Origin: Paulinella micropora
Taxonomy: Eukaryota > Cercozoa > Imbricatea > Euglyphida > Paulinellidae
Direction: 5' to 3'
Length of the DNA stretch: 64,000 nt
Assembly: GCA_019918135.1 (NCBI GenBank)
Contig: WBZZ01005888.1
Span: forward strand, 1-64,000
The translations under genes were made by a program, and so were the position numbers. The notes beneath the pieces are model-generated. The model was not told the DNA's origin, ran no database searches, and saw only the letters and a list, made by a program, of their open reading frames with translations. Of the stretch, positions 53,304-63,060 are shown piece by piece. Position 1 is the stretch's first letter. Each line of letters begins with the position of its first letter.

Positions 53304-54864
53304 GTGCTAAAATTGCTTTTCGCGAATTTGATGATGGAAAAACATGCCTGGCTAGAGCTTCTTACATATCAGCTCCGGCATGACAGGCAGGACGTGGTGC
53401 TGGATTTGCAGGCCTTGCGCCAGCTTCCAGACTTTTTTGCGCTCGAGATGAAATCTCACAATGTGCGGCTATATTGCTATTTGGATAAATTTGAAGATCG
53501 GGACCGAGAGCAGAAAGAGAAAGTCACGGAGCTCTTGCGCAGAGCTAGTTTTGTGCAGATCCACGGCGCCAGGGGCTTTCTTTCTGTGGCTGAGGTTGCA
53601 TGCAGGGGCATTTCTTTTATCGACTGCCAGGATCTTTGGGTTGAGATAAAAAATTTAAGGAAGACGTACAAGAATTGCGGGTGCGGACTCTCCTAATTGT
53701 TCTGTTATCATACTAGACAAGCCGACTAAGCCGTCCGGGCTCGGCCTGACGTACTTACGCGATGCTGCTAGCCATGGGAGCACTACCTTCAGCAACATCA
53801 ACGTCGAACAGGTACACGAGCTGGAAATCAATTTCACAGAATTCAACGGCGAAGTAAAACTGAAAGCGCCTGAGTTCAAGGAAAAATTCAGCCGCCTCGA
53901 AGCTCTGCGCCTGCGTTGCTCCCGGGCAGAAGGAAAGAAACAAAAGACCAACAAAGTCTGCACGGTGTGCGGTCTCCCGCCACAAATCGCCACACAAATC
54001 ATTGGCTATTCGGAGGGAGACCCTGCGGATTGCCAACTGTTGGGAAACAAACTGGCGTTGATGCTGGCTGTGCTCCACTGCAGATTAGCAAACATAGTCA
54101 CGTACGAGTGTGTCAATTGGAAGCTTGACGTTAATGTCTTCCGATACTTTAAGCATTTAGTGATTAAGCACAGCGTTCCACTAAACACACTGAAGCTAGA
54201 AAACTGCAGAGTGTCCAGCGCAATGCAAGGAGAAAGCACAAAAATATTTAAAAGAGATACTGCAGGCCGGGCTCCGGACGCTTTCGTTGCGTGGGTGTGC
54301 CTTTGTCGACCAGGCGTTTGTCCAGGGCATGCTATCCTCAGTTGTCGAGCTGGTGCACCTAGACCTGCGGGGCACGCGCGTCGATGGGCCGCTAAACTTC
54401 GCGCCGCTCCTGGGACTACAGACCCTCCACGTACCGAGCCTTGACGTCACTGGCAAGAAACAACAGATGCTTGAGAATCTGATAGAGCTAGGCGTGGAAA
54501 GGCCGTGCACACCAAGTGATTTTCAGCGGGCATGCGCGGCCGTGCCTAATCTCAGCAAACTTGATCTCGAGTTATTGCAGAGCCCTTTAGTTTGCTGTCG
54601 CTGTGGGAGAACTTACCGCGATTAAGCTCCATGCACGTGCGCAACACTACCGACGAAGCAAAGCTGTGCAAGGCTGCGGCAGAGGAGTACAATAAACATT
54701 TCAACAGGCGCCCGCGCTCCTCGTGGTCCTTTCCAGTCATCCTAGACCTGCGCGGCACGGGTAAGTCATCGGAAGAATTGTAACAGCTGCTACAAAGTAT
54801 CGACCCGCAGTCGGTGGTCTGGCTGTTCGATCTTCCCGCCGTGCGCGCCGTAAATCCGGACTAG
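53304..54864 (+). pseudogene. Second LRR-type gene, decayed
   Basis: The first frame reads LTYQLRHDRQDVVLDLQALR ... to 53696. A frame change near 53665 gives CSVIILDKPTKPSGLGLTYL and VHELEINFTEFNGEVKL. This part has CTVCGLPPQIATQIIGY and an LRR (FKHLVIKHSVPLNTLKLENC). A shift near 54236 gives LRTLSLRGCAFVDQAFVQ and LVHLDLRGTRVDGPL. A further shift near 54585 gives LRR-like LPRLSSMHVRN and ILDLRGTGKSSEEL, then an in-frame TAA at 54781 and QSVVWLFDLPAVRAVNPD to a stop at 54862. Likely a decayed LRR protein. No F-box is seen. Confidence 0.55.
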
Positions 54865-55200
54865 TGTGCGGGGGGGGGGGGGGGGTTTGGTCGGTCTGCC
54901 CGATATCGCGCGATCCACGCAACCCCCCCCCCCCTTTGCCACGGAGGGGGACAGGAATCAGAACAATGTCACTTGAGCCGCACCTGCTGCATGACCTTCT
55001 CTTGTTTTCGTTTCTTTTTTCTGTTGCACAAGGTTTGGTTCGCTTTAATTAAACTGTGAAGAAACCTCTAGGTCGGGCCTCCTTCTCAGCAGCCTTTCGA
55101 GCATTTCGTGCGTTACGTCGGGGCCATTGTAAGTCTGACCTGCACTCACTTCTTGTGCATCACCCCCCCCCCCCCTGTCGACTCTACATCGGCTGTATAC
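54865..55200. other. No gene seen
   Basis: G and C runs, then unique sequence up to the edge of Copia B. Confidence 0.45.
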
Positions 55201-56163
55201 TCCTCTCTCTCCTCTTCATCTCTATCCCCCCTCTCTTCAGACGAGCAGGCGCCCCCGTCGAAGGCAACCACGGAACAGCCACCGGTGTCCAAGGCTTGCC
55301 ATCAGCCCGAGGATACTTTCTGATAAGATCAATGATGTACTCACGTACCGTGACATGGGTATGGAATACCCCCTTATCATCGACAAACTGCCATACTTCA
55401 CGCCCCAGCAGAACTTTCATTGGTTTGCTCACTTTGATAGTGCCCTGACGCTCACGCAACCGCCCCAGAACCAATTCGAATCATCCTTACTCGGTGGCGC
55501 CAATGCATAGTCGTCCACATGCGTCGCCGCCAGCACCGTCCGCTTCGTCTGAGAACCGACGCCCGTAAACAAGCACTGGTCGTAAGGATTGTGTTTCAGA
55601 CCCACACTTGCATAGAAGGGCAGCACACACCGCGTGTGATAGAGATGACCGGAGTCCCGCAAGCAGTTAACACCCGCCCAAGCTTCAAAATAGTGATCCT
55701 TGGGAATGTACCCCACCGGCATACGTAAATACACCGGAGTGTCGCGTTTCGCCTTCAGGAAAGCAGATTCATCATTTCCCACCTCCAGGAAGACACGCTG
55801 AAGTGTAGCTAACGCAAAGATAGTACGTATCGCGAGCTCATCCGGCGTCGGTATGACAACGTCACCACAATCGATGCCCTTACGTTGCATAAATCCCTTA
55901 GCTGCCACCCTTGACTTTTGCTCGATACATTCCTCCCCCTCAAACTTATCGAAATCCGCAAATCGCACGCCGACTATACGTGTCCCCTTGGGAACATCCT
56001 GCTTGCGAACCAGCTTCACAGCCCCCAACTTCAGATGTTTCTGAATGTCTGATAGACGAGACTCAACAAAGCGAGGAGCCTTGTTGGCTTCCCTTACCGG
56101 AACAGGAACTGTACTCACCATGAGAACGCCCGGCGAATGACGAGTCTTCCAATGGATCACCAT
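55184..56163 (-). CDS. Copia B reverse transcriptase part
   Basis: LGAVKLVRKQDVPKGTRIVG, KSRVAAKGFMQRKG, NDESAFLKAKRDTPVYLRMP and THVDDYALA are RT blocks. MKVLLGREVWQ and HVTVREYIIDLIRKYP continue as the connection. Part of a fossil element. Confidence 0.85.
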
Positions 56164-56405
56164 TCAACAACAAATCAGCAGAGGAGAGAGCAGGGGCAAC
56201 GTCCTCCCCTTCAAGATCATACATGTCCAACAGAGGTAGGTCAGACCGACCAACAGACACATAGCAGCTGCGAACATCATTTCCCTTCTGCCTCCTCACT
56301 CTTCTGGCTCCCTCCGGAACAACGTTCTGAACACTGACAGCAGCTCCTTTGTTGCTAGAGATAACAGAGCGAAAAGCACCCGACGCAAGAGGAACGTCGT
56401 CATCA

Positions 56406-56783
56406 CTAGACTCTTGATCCCCATCCCTCCCAACTCGTAGAGAGCATCAACTGTGCAGGAGAGCGACCCCGATTCTCTGTCTCAACGGCTGCCGAAGCAA
56501 CCCCAAAAGACACGCGACTCGCAACGGTAGGCAACGACGACTCGACCTCTGTCTGTGAGAAATTTTCCGTTGAGGCGGCACCCAACACCCCAGTTTCCCC
56601 GCTATTTGTCGGTTGAAAACCTTCCTGCTGTGCATGATGTCGCCCATTTTCCTCCCCTTCTACTCGAAGACTTGCTTCTGTAGTCGCCTCTACTGCACGT
56701 AAGAGCTCCCACTCTTCAAAAGAGTCCACACCAAAGTAATTTCGCCAATCTGGAATGGCACTGTTCCTCCCCAGGTCGCCCAC
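56406..56783 (-). CDS. Copia B linker frame
   Basis: 125 residues, Glu/Ser-rich, between integrase and RT. No domain recognised. Part of a fossil element. Confidence 0.45.
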   Translation of the reverse strand: MGDLGRNSAIPDWRNYFGVDSFEEWELLRAVEATTEASLRVEGEENGRHHAQQEGFQPTNSGETGVLGAASTENFSQTEVESSLPTVASRVSFGVASAAVETENRGRSPAQLMLSTSWEGWGSRV

Positions 56784-56879
56784 AACGAAATCAGTGATGA
56801 GAGTCCTGGCACGACTCCACTACGCGGGTAAACAGCTGGCCAACCAGCCACATGATCCACAAACTCCACATGCTTTTCA

Positions 56880-57446
56880 TCAACCACCTTCCTCGATGTT
56901 GTAGACCACACGTAGTACGACGACGTCTCCAGGGAATGCCCGAGGTACACTGCCAACTCCGATGTATTCGAACGACCCTTGTGGCTTCCCAGATGTCGGT
57001 AACAGACACTCAAAGACGTGCCAGAACGAGATGTGAGGCAATGCACGGTTGAAGAACATCTCATAACGTGGCTTGCCCTCCTTGTAGGGAACAGCGTTGA
57101 TGATAAAGACTGCATGAAGAGCAGCGTAGCCCAAAAACTGGTAAGGTACACATCTCGCCAGCATCAACGCCCTTGCAATTCGAAACACCTGCTTCAACCA
57201 GGACTCCGCAATCGCATTCTTATTAGGATCATACTTGCCCCGTAGAGGTAGAACCCCCTTAGCTCGCAGATGGTCATGCAAGGCAGTGGAGATCCACTCC
57301 CCATCCGAACGAAATTGCTTCAGTTTAGCACCAGCATGCGTTTTGCCCAATGCCATGACATAACGTAGATGACTAACGCATACCTCAGCCGTCCTTTCAC
57401 GTAATAGGAACGCAAACAAGCAACGAGTAGCATCATCCACGAACAA
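56880..57446 (-). CDS. Copia B integrase core
   Basis: FVDDATRCLFAFLLRERTAE (second Asp), KQFRSDGEWISTALHDHL, NKNAIAESWLKQVFRIARAL (Glu), and the C-terminal PYKEGKPRYEMFF. Typical Copia integrase. Part of a fossil element. Confidence 0.88.
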   Translation of the reverse strand: MFVDDATRCLFAFLLRERTAEVCVSHLRYVMALGKTHAGAKLKQFRSDGEWISTALHDHLRAKGVLPLRGKYDPNKNAIAESWLKQVFRIARALMLARCVPYQFLGYAALHAVFIINAVPYKEGKPRYEMFFNRALPHISFWHVFECLLPTSGKPQGSFEYIGVGSVPRAFPGDVVVLRVVYNIEEGG

Positions 57447-58236
57447 AAGCAGATAGTTGTAGCCATTGTAGACCGAAGGGGAAATTAAACTTTCCAGTAC
57501 TGCCCCAAATCCTTCCCCAGCGCGACATAACCGTCAGATGTGCTCCGGTATATGACGGTTTGAACGTAGAGTGAGTCAGTTGGCACACGACACATTTCCC
57601 ATGCTTACTGTAGCCCGCGAGACCACTCACATCAGCCACATCCCAATCATGCTTATGCGCTCGCACTAACGACGCCGTAGGCTTGGGACCCAGATGCCCA
57701 TACAGATCATGAAAAAAGTGTCCACTCACCTTGAACGGTACCTGTTGTTGTTTAGGCGATCCCGAGTAGAGAACCGAGCCAATAGCCATTGCATGAGCAG
57801 GTAGAAATCGATACCGCAGACTGTCCAGTTGAAGCTCACCCACCATGATCTTGTCCTCATCCGCAATACAAATGTATTGCTTACCAGATACAAATAACCC
57901 TGGCCCCTGTAGGTGCGTTGAATACCCTTTCATCTGCAGACGCCCAGCCGAGACCAGTCCAACATGGATATCCGGTGTCACATACGCCGGATCCAACCGA
58001 AGGTAAGCATTCTTGCCCTCCCCATCACGACCAGCCACAACAGCCTTGCCAATCATATTATTACTTGTCCAGACGCTGTCGACCCCCAAGACCATCAACC
58101 ACCACAGGTAGTCCCTCCTTGACTGTCGAAGCCAAATATGACGAGCTGGGTACATGATCGTGTGTAGCGGCACTGTCGAGACACCATTCGGTCGAGGTGG
58201 AAGCCGCACGACAAGATACACAATCCCCCGCCCCAC
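57433..58236 (-). CDS. Copia B pre-integrase region
   Basis: HFFHDLYGHLGPKPTASLVR and CVVCQLTHSTFKPS form the H-x-H ... C-x2-C zinc site that precedes Copia integrase. Part of a fossil element. Confidence 0.75.
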   Translation of the reverse strand: MGRGIVYLVVRLPPRPNGVSTVPLHTIMYPARHIWLRQSRRDYLWWLMVLGVDSVWTSNNMIGKAVVAGRDGEGKNAYLRLDPAYVTPDIHVGLVSAGRLQMKGYSTHLQGPGLFVSGKQYICIADEDKIMVGELQLDSLRYRFLPAHAMAIGSVLYSGSPKQQQVPFKVSGHFFHDLYGHLGPKPTASLVRAHKHDWDVADVSGLAGYSKHGKCVVCQLTHSTFKPSYTGAHLTVMSRWGRIWGSTGKFNFPFGLQWLQLSAFVRG

Positions 58237-58642
58237 TCACAATATAGAGCGAGGGTCCGCCTCCACCATCCACTTGACCTACTACCAACGAACCATTCGC
58301 ATTCCCACTAGGCAGCCCGACGCCCCCCGACGAAGCCAAAGCGGTAGTCCCCGACGAAGCCGAAGCGGTAGTCCCCGACGAAGCCGGCGCACTCTCCTTC
58401 CAAGTCGCAGACCCAGCCGCAAACCCAAACGACGCCGAAGGTAAGATGCCCGTCACTGCGAATTCCACATCCGATGAAGCCGCCTCACTGTCCCTTACAG
58501 AACGACTCGAGATCAGCTTCGGTAGAGGCCTAGGCAAGACATGAGGCCTCTCCCCCAAACCGATCTCAACTGGCTCGACAGGGATCCGCCAAGGTTGGTA
58601 GCCCAACGGTGCACAGACCAACATCCGATAATAGCGAGCCAT
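58061..58642 (-). CDS. Copia B protease part
   Basis: CLDSAATHDHVPSSSYL is a D-S-A-A form of the Copia protease active site, before a Gly/Ser-rich stretch (SASSGTTALASSGG). Part of a fossil element. Confidence 0.7.
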   Translation of the reverse strand: MARYYRMLVCAPLGYQPWRIPVEPVEIGLGERPHVLPRPLPKLISSRSVRDSEAASSDVEFAVTGILPSASFGFAAGSATWKESAPASSGTTASASSGTTALASSGGVGLPSGNANGSLVVGQVDGGGGPSLYIVSGAGDCVSCRAASTSTEWCLDSAATHDHVPSSSYLASTVKEGLPVVVDGLGGRQRLDK

Positions 58643-58673
58643 CGCCCTTTTGTAATCTTGTAGATCGATGAAG

Positions 58674-59366
58674 TCAAGCGCCCACGGCCCGGGCAGCCCC
58701 GCAGGTAGCCTCCCAGACGGAAGCTGTTTTTTTGAAGCCGTCGAAGTCCAGTCCCGTCCTCCTCATATGGGCCCGGTAGAACTCCTCCCATGACTTGGTC
58801 CCAGCCAGAGCATTCAGCAAGATGCCAAGACGCGTCATAGGCTTAATCTCATCTCCCCCATCCAGGTGGAGACGATCGCACCGTCTCACGAACTCCGTAA
58901 GCTGCGACGGTAGATCCTTTTGTAGATTGAAACGAAAGTTGGTCAGAAAACACTGCTCCGCCAGCAACTCCTCCTGAGTGCTGCCCCCATACCGCTCAGC
59001 CAGACGCTTGACCAGCTTACTGGGGTCCATCGGTCGTTCCTCCGATAACGGCCAGGCCAGCATCTTCGCAGAGCCAGACAAACACAGATAGATGAAAGAG
59101 AAGACCTCCTGTCTTGCTCGTAGTACTGCGTCCTCCTCCAAGTCCGATAGCTTAACATGTTTCGCATCCGTAGGTAGAGCCCGTGAGGAACTCGAAGACT
59201 TCCCCGACTCCGCCCGCTTGCGATCCTGTTCCTTGTCCAACATTAGCTTCCGTTGCTTGTAATAAAGCAAACACTCACTCAACTCCAGTAGCAGGTGCTC
59301 GCAATGCTTGCCGGCGAGTGATTTCGTGGTATGCGTCCCTCCACTTCCTCGTCCCATGCTCGCCAC
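58674..59366 (-). CDS. Copia B Gag part
   Basis: A capsid-like helical region similar to UBN2/Copia Gag: LVKRLAERYGGSTQEELLAE and LTEFVRRCDRLHLDGG, then LGILLNALAGTKSWEEF. The zinc knuckle is not seen in this frame. Part of a fossil element. Confidence 0.75.
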   Translation of the reverse strand: MASMGRGSGGTHTTKSLAGKHCEHLLLELSECLLYYKQRKLMLDKEQDRKRAESGKSSSSSRALPTDAKHVKLSDLEEDAVLRARQEVFSFIYLCLSGSAKMLAWPLSEERPMDPSKLVKRLAERYGGSTQEELLAEQCFLTNFRFNLQKDLPSQLTEFVRRCDRLHLDGGDEIKPMTRLGILLNALAGTKSWEEFYRAHMRRTGLDFDGFKKTASVWEATCGAARAVGA

Positions 59367-59551
59367 TGAAGCGATGCTCCTTCGCCACTGTCAAAGTAGT
59401 AGTCGTAGACTTCTCCGACGACTTGATATAGGTAGTGATTTCGTGGTAGGCGTCCCTCCACTTCCTCGTCCCATGCTCGCCACTGAAGCGATGCTCCTTC
59501 GCCACTGTCAAAGTAGTAGTCGTAGACTTCTCCGACGACGCAGAATCAAAC
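59318..59551 (-). repeat. 117 bp tandem duplication at start of Gag
   Basis: Units at 59318 and 59435, nearly identical and 39 codons long. They encode STTTTLTVAKEHRFSGEHGT twice. Confidence 0.88.
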
Positions 59552-59640
59552 GCAGAAAGGTTCATAACCCTGATAGATGTAACAATCTATGTAATACCGG
59601 ACAGAACTTTAAAGGACACTTTGTGGTTCTACTGAAATGC

Positions 59641-59875
59641 GAGAACTGAAATACTTTAATGATAATAATAACAAGATTAGATTGAGGTAATCGCAATACT
59701 AATAATAAAACAATATATGACTAACACTCATACTGATTATGGTAAGAACATCCATTAATATAATAGATTTACCGTTCATCAGGCACTGAATGCCAATTAG
59801 TAAATACCGGCTGACCGGGAAGGGATTAATATGACTGATTTACTACTAAATGGTATGACAATACTCTCAGCATAA
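59641..59875. other. AT-rich junction between Copia B and C
   Basis: No gene and no matching LTR pair found. May hold the leader of B and the truncation point of C. Confidence 0.45.
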
Positions 59876-59877
59876 CC

Positions 59878-60189
59878 GTGCCACCACCCTTATCGACCAA
59901 CACAAATCCTAATTCTGATCTCAATACCAACGATCCCGGGGTTGAGGTCACCTCAGAATTTTTGCGTTTGCCGAGGGGGAGAGGGAGGGTAGAGGTGCAG
60001 AGAGCAGCGCATAAACCGGAATGGAGATCACACGAACAGGCGGAAATTTCAAGTGAAAACATTATCACGGGAAAGAGGACGAGGAACGCTCATGTTGCGG
60101 TATGTGCCCGGGAGGAAAACCGGGCGGAGTATTGTCTCGTGAGTGAGAAATTCCCGGATCCCCGTAGTACAAAAACCAAAAGACCGTAA
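59878..60189 (+). CDS. Copia C pre-RT linker part
   Basis: 104 residues, with GKRTRNAHVAV matching the GKRVRKQVDLH linker of Copia A. Part of a fossil element. Confidence 0.6.
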   Translation: MPPPLSTNTNPNSDLNTNDPGVEVTSEFLRLPRGRGRVEVQRAAHKPEWRSHEQAEISSENIITGKRTRNAHVAVCAREENRAEYCLVSEKFPDPRSTKTKRP

Positions 60190-60449
60190 ACAAGCTAGAC
60201 AGAAAGAATTCGAACAGCTCAAAGAACTAAATGCGTTTGTTTGGCGAAAAGGGAGCGAAGCGAAAATGTCGGGCACACCTATCATTCCTATAAAATAAAT
60301 AGACACGGTAAAACAACAAGGTACTGCGGATGAATTTCATAAAGCCCGGATAACCCGTAGAGGGGACCTTCTGAAAGCTTATGCCCAGTACAATCCTAAA
60401 AAGACTTACTCTCCCACAGCCCAGCACAGGACCATTTTGCTCATGATAG

Positions 60450-60720
60450 CCTATGCACCCTTTTTCGGGATAGATTTATGGTTGATTGACTTCACGACCG
60501 CTTACTTGCACGCGAATCTCCCATATGACATATAGTATACGTCAAACCGCCGGCCGAATTTCAGACGGCAGACTATGTCTGGCTTCTGAAGAAGGCCCTA
60601 TGCGGACATCCGGAGGCAGGCAGTCTTTGGTACGACGTGCTGTCTGGGGAGCTCATAACTGAACACGAGTTCAAGCCTCACGTTAGACAGAACCTCTTTC
60701 GTAAAACATGGGAGTAGTCC
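60450..60720 (+). pseudogene. Copia C reverse transcriptase remnant
   Basis: LWLIDFTTAYLHANLPYD is RT motif A, with KKALCGHPEAGSLWYDVLSG after it. Part of a fossil element. Confidence 0.75.
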
Positions 60721-60896
60721 ACAAAGTGCCCAACTGGTGTCCTTTCATGTTGATGATGGCTGTCATGCTGCATCCCAAGAAAGACACATCAGGATGGTAA
60801 AACAGTTCGAAAAGAGAGGCTTCCGGTGCAAGGACCTAGGCAAGGCCACTGAAATTCAAAAACATTCAGATCATCCAGACTGAAAAGGGGACTGCT

Positions 60897-61340
60897 TTGC
60901 ATCAGCGTAAGTATGAGTTGTTGATCTTAGAGGAGTTGGGTTATATGAAAGAGATACCGGCTAAGACGCCGTTCACTTCTGATAACCCCGCTCCCCTGAA
61001 GAAGGACCATCGCCTCTTACGCGATGACCTTAGATGCCTGATAGGGATGCTGATATTTTTGGCTGTCCACACGCGGCCACTCCTCATATGCCCTTTGAGT
61101 ATAGCAGCCAAGTCCCAGGTCCCTAATCCGGAGATGTCTTATGCTATGGTGCACCGGATGTTCTTGTGGCTTCTGACCCCGCGAGCGCTATTTTTCAGGA
61201 GAGGGGATCGAAATTTACGGAAGTTGCTGGAAACTAATTTATCGGTTCCTAAAACTCCGGAATCTTGGAAACTCAACCTGGAATCTTGCGCTGCGGCCAA
61301 CGCAATTGATGATATCATTAGGAAGCCCACAATACCCTGA
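60897..61340 (+). CDS. Copia C RT connection part
   Basis: YELLILEELGYMKEIPAKTP and LLRDDLRCLIGMLIFLAVHT match the Copia region between RT and RNase H (SLLGSLLYLA-type). Part of a fossil element. Confidence 0.7.
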   Translation: MHQRKYELLILEELGYMKEIPAKTPFTSDNPAPLKKDHRLLRDDLRCLIGMLIFLAVHTRPLLICPLSIAAKSQVPNPEMSYAMVHRMFLWLLTPRALFFRRGDRNLRKLLETNLSVPKTPESWKLNLESCAAANAIDDIIRKPTIP

Positions 61341-61425
61341 ATGGACATGTTCAGTGTGCCAGTTCTCGCTAATGTAGACAGGATTATCGCGGAACAACCA
61401 GTAGTTGGATTTGTAGACTCGGATT

Positions 61426-61815
61426 TTGCGGGGGATAAGAACTCGCGAAAATCAAGGTCCGGATACGTCTATTTATTCAACGGGACGCAAGTCAGAGACT
61501 GTTTCGGCTAATGAGGCAGTCAGAGAACTTCTCGCGTTGCAGCAAACTTTACGGGATATCGGAATAAATCTTGAAGGTCCTACTCCTCTCTTCGAGGATA
61601 ACGAAGGAACGATATTATTATCGGAGAGAGGGCTAGGGGAAGCTAGGACCAAGCACATAGAGGTTCGGTACCATCTATTAGCACAACTCGTGAGAAGGAA
61701 AGATCAAACTATTCCGGGTTCCCACGGAGGAAAATATCGCGGATGTATTCACCAAAATACATTTTACGGTAGAAAAATTCAATTACATGGCTGGAAGAAT
61801 CTCCGTTGTGCTTAG
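61426..61815 (+). CDS. Copia C RNase H part
   Basis: SETVSANEAVRELLALQQT, TPLFEDNEGTILLSERGL and ARTKHIEVRYHLLAQLVRRK are RNase H blocks. Part of a fossil element. Confidence 0.82.
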   Translation: MRGIRTRENQGPDTSIYSTGRKSETVSANEAVRELLALQQTLRDIGINLEGPTPLFEDNEGTILLSERGLGEARTKHIEVRYHLLAQLVRRKDQTIPGSHGGKYRGCIHQNTFYGRKIQLHGWKNLRCA

Positions 61816-62511
61816 TAGAGAAAATCGCGCCAAGCTCAGGATAAAATCCGATCAGTTCTCGTATTAGATTTTTCAGGGAAAGGATTATCATCTTGGACTT
61901 CTTTTATATCCCGGAGTATGCAATATAATCATTTCTCGCATATTATATATAAGTTGTACATAGAACGGTGAGCGGATTGATCCAAAGCCGACGGAACGGA
62001 CAATGTACCGGGCCCGGCAATAGCGAGTGGTTGGCCCAAGGCTGACGGATCAGCCAGTGCACCGGGCCCAGTGCTGACGAGACATTGACGACCGGATGGC
62101 TCGTTCGTTCGCAAAGCTTGCTCTCTCGCCCCTTTCTGATCTCTATCTCTATACACTTATATACATAAAAACAAATAAGAGGCCAAGTTGGAACTCTGTG
62201 TTGTGGGTGGACAAAGGGTGTTTCATCACTCCTCGAGAGTTGATAGACCTGGGTCCACTCCGCTCAGAAAGTACAGACCCGCCAATAATTACAGATATAG
62301 TGTATTTGTCCATATATATATCATATTATTTTGTCTTCATTTCATACCCCTCTACGGGAAGCGCTGTCAAATTTATAAATTCATACTACCGGATAGATAA
62401 ATAGTTAATAGTTCAAGTCGATCATACTTTACGATAGATCAGCACAGATGGATATATTATCATATATTTTATTTCTATATGTTATGACTACCTCCGTGAT
62501 CATATATATAT

Positions 62512-62554
<43 letters not shown>

Positions 62555-62867
62555 TAATATTATATGTGTATTATAATCATATTGTGCCTGTGTCACATAT
62601 CTAATGTTACCCAACATAGATAGGGGGTGTGTAGGATCTAATCCTCTCCTCGTCGACTAGGCCTAGCCTGACTGGAGGGAGCTGCCCTGTATGCAGTCTA
62701 ATTGATGCATACTTGCCCCAGCAAGTCGGGTAGCCACCATCGACACAATCTCCTGGAGAGAGTGAGGGTAAGAGTAACATTAGTATGTTTTGAGTCTGTG
62801 TTTTTATAATTTTCACAGAATAGATGTATTTAGGACCTGCAGTCATTTTAATAATTTACTTTGATCC
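61816..62867 (+). other. Copia C 3' non-coding region
   Basis: No gene. Contains a degenerate roughly 62 bp tandem repeat (61975-62095, each unit with ACCGGGCCC), the CCCCTCTACGGGAAGCGC block shared with 31.5 kb, and an (AT)n run at 62500-62560. Confidence 0.6.
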
Positions 62868-62875
62868 AGGGGGAG
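62868..62875 (+). promoter_or_regulatory. Polypurine tract of Copia C
   Basis: AGGGGGAG directly before the LTR start TGTTAGACC. Same form in Copia A and at 31707. Confidence 0.75.
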
Positions 62876-63060
62876 TGTTAGACCTATTAATATATTATTA
62901 ACCGGATAGTCAGTATGGGCCGGCATATGTAATGTGTGTCGTTAGAGCCATTACGTATGTCCGGCCTAGTATGTAATCGGGCTTGGCGCCCTTTTCTCAA
63001 TAAAGTTTCTACTGTAGGACACAGCTAGTATACGGCAGATTATTAAGTTAGTCTCACAGA
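62876..63060 (+). repeat. 3' LTR of Copia C
   Basis: Starts TGTTAGACC. AATAAA at 62999 is a likely poly(A) signal. The CACA at about 63057 is a possible end, giving about 185 bp, but no second LTR is present to confirm it. Confidence 0.6.

Larger units (their letters stand above)
55200..59640 (-). mobile_element. Copia-type LTR retrotransposon fossil B
   Basis: Minus-strand order Gag, protease, integrase, reverse transcriptase, with the RT region ending near 55240. RNase H and the 3' LTR are not seen, so the 3' part is gone. Parts are spread over about six frames, so it is broken in several places. Less AT-rich than A and C, so it belongs to another lineage. Its 5' LTR is not identified. Confidence 0.88.
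59876..63060 (+). mobile_element. Copia-type LTR retrotransposon fossil C, 5' truncated
   Basis: Plus-strand reading starts in the linker before RT (SSENIITGKRTRNAHVAV) and continues through RT and RNase H to a 3' non-coding part, a polypurine tract (62868-62875) and an LTR. Gag, protease and integrase are absent. Broken in several places. Close to A in design (same linker motif and purine tract). Confidence 0.85.

Noticed and set aside
50590-54783. An alternative genetic code (in-frame TGA and TAA in LRR genes)
   Set aside because: Both stop types occur beside frameshifts, and other frames end at the same codons normally. Decay or error is simpler.
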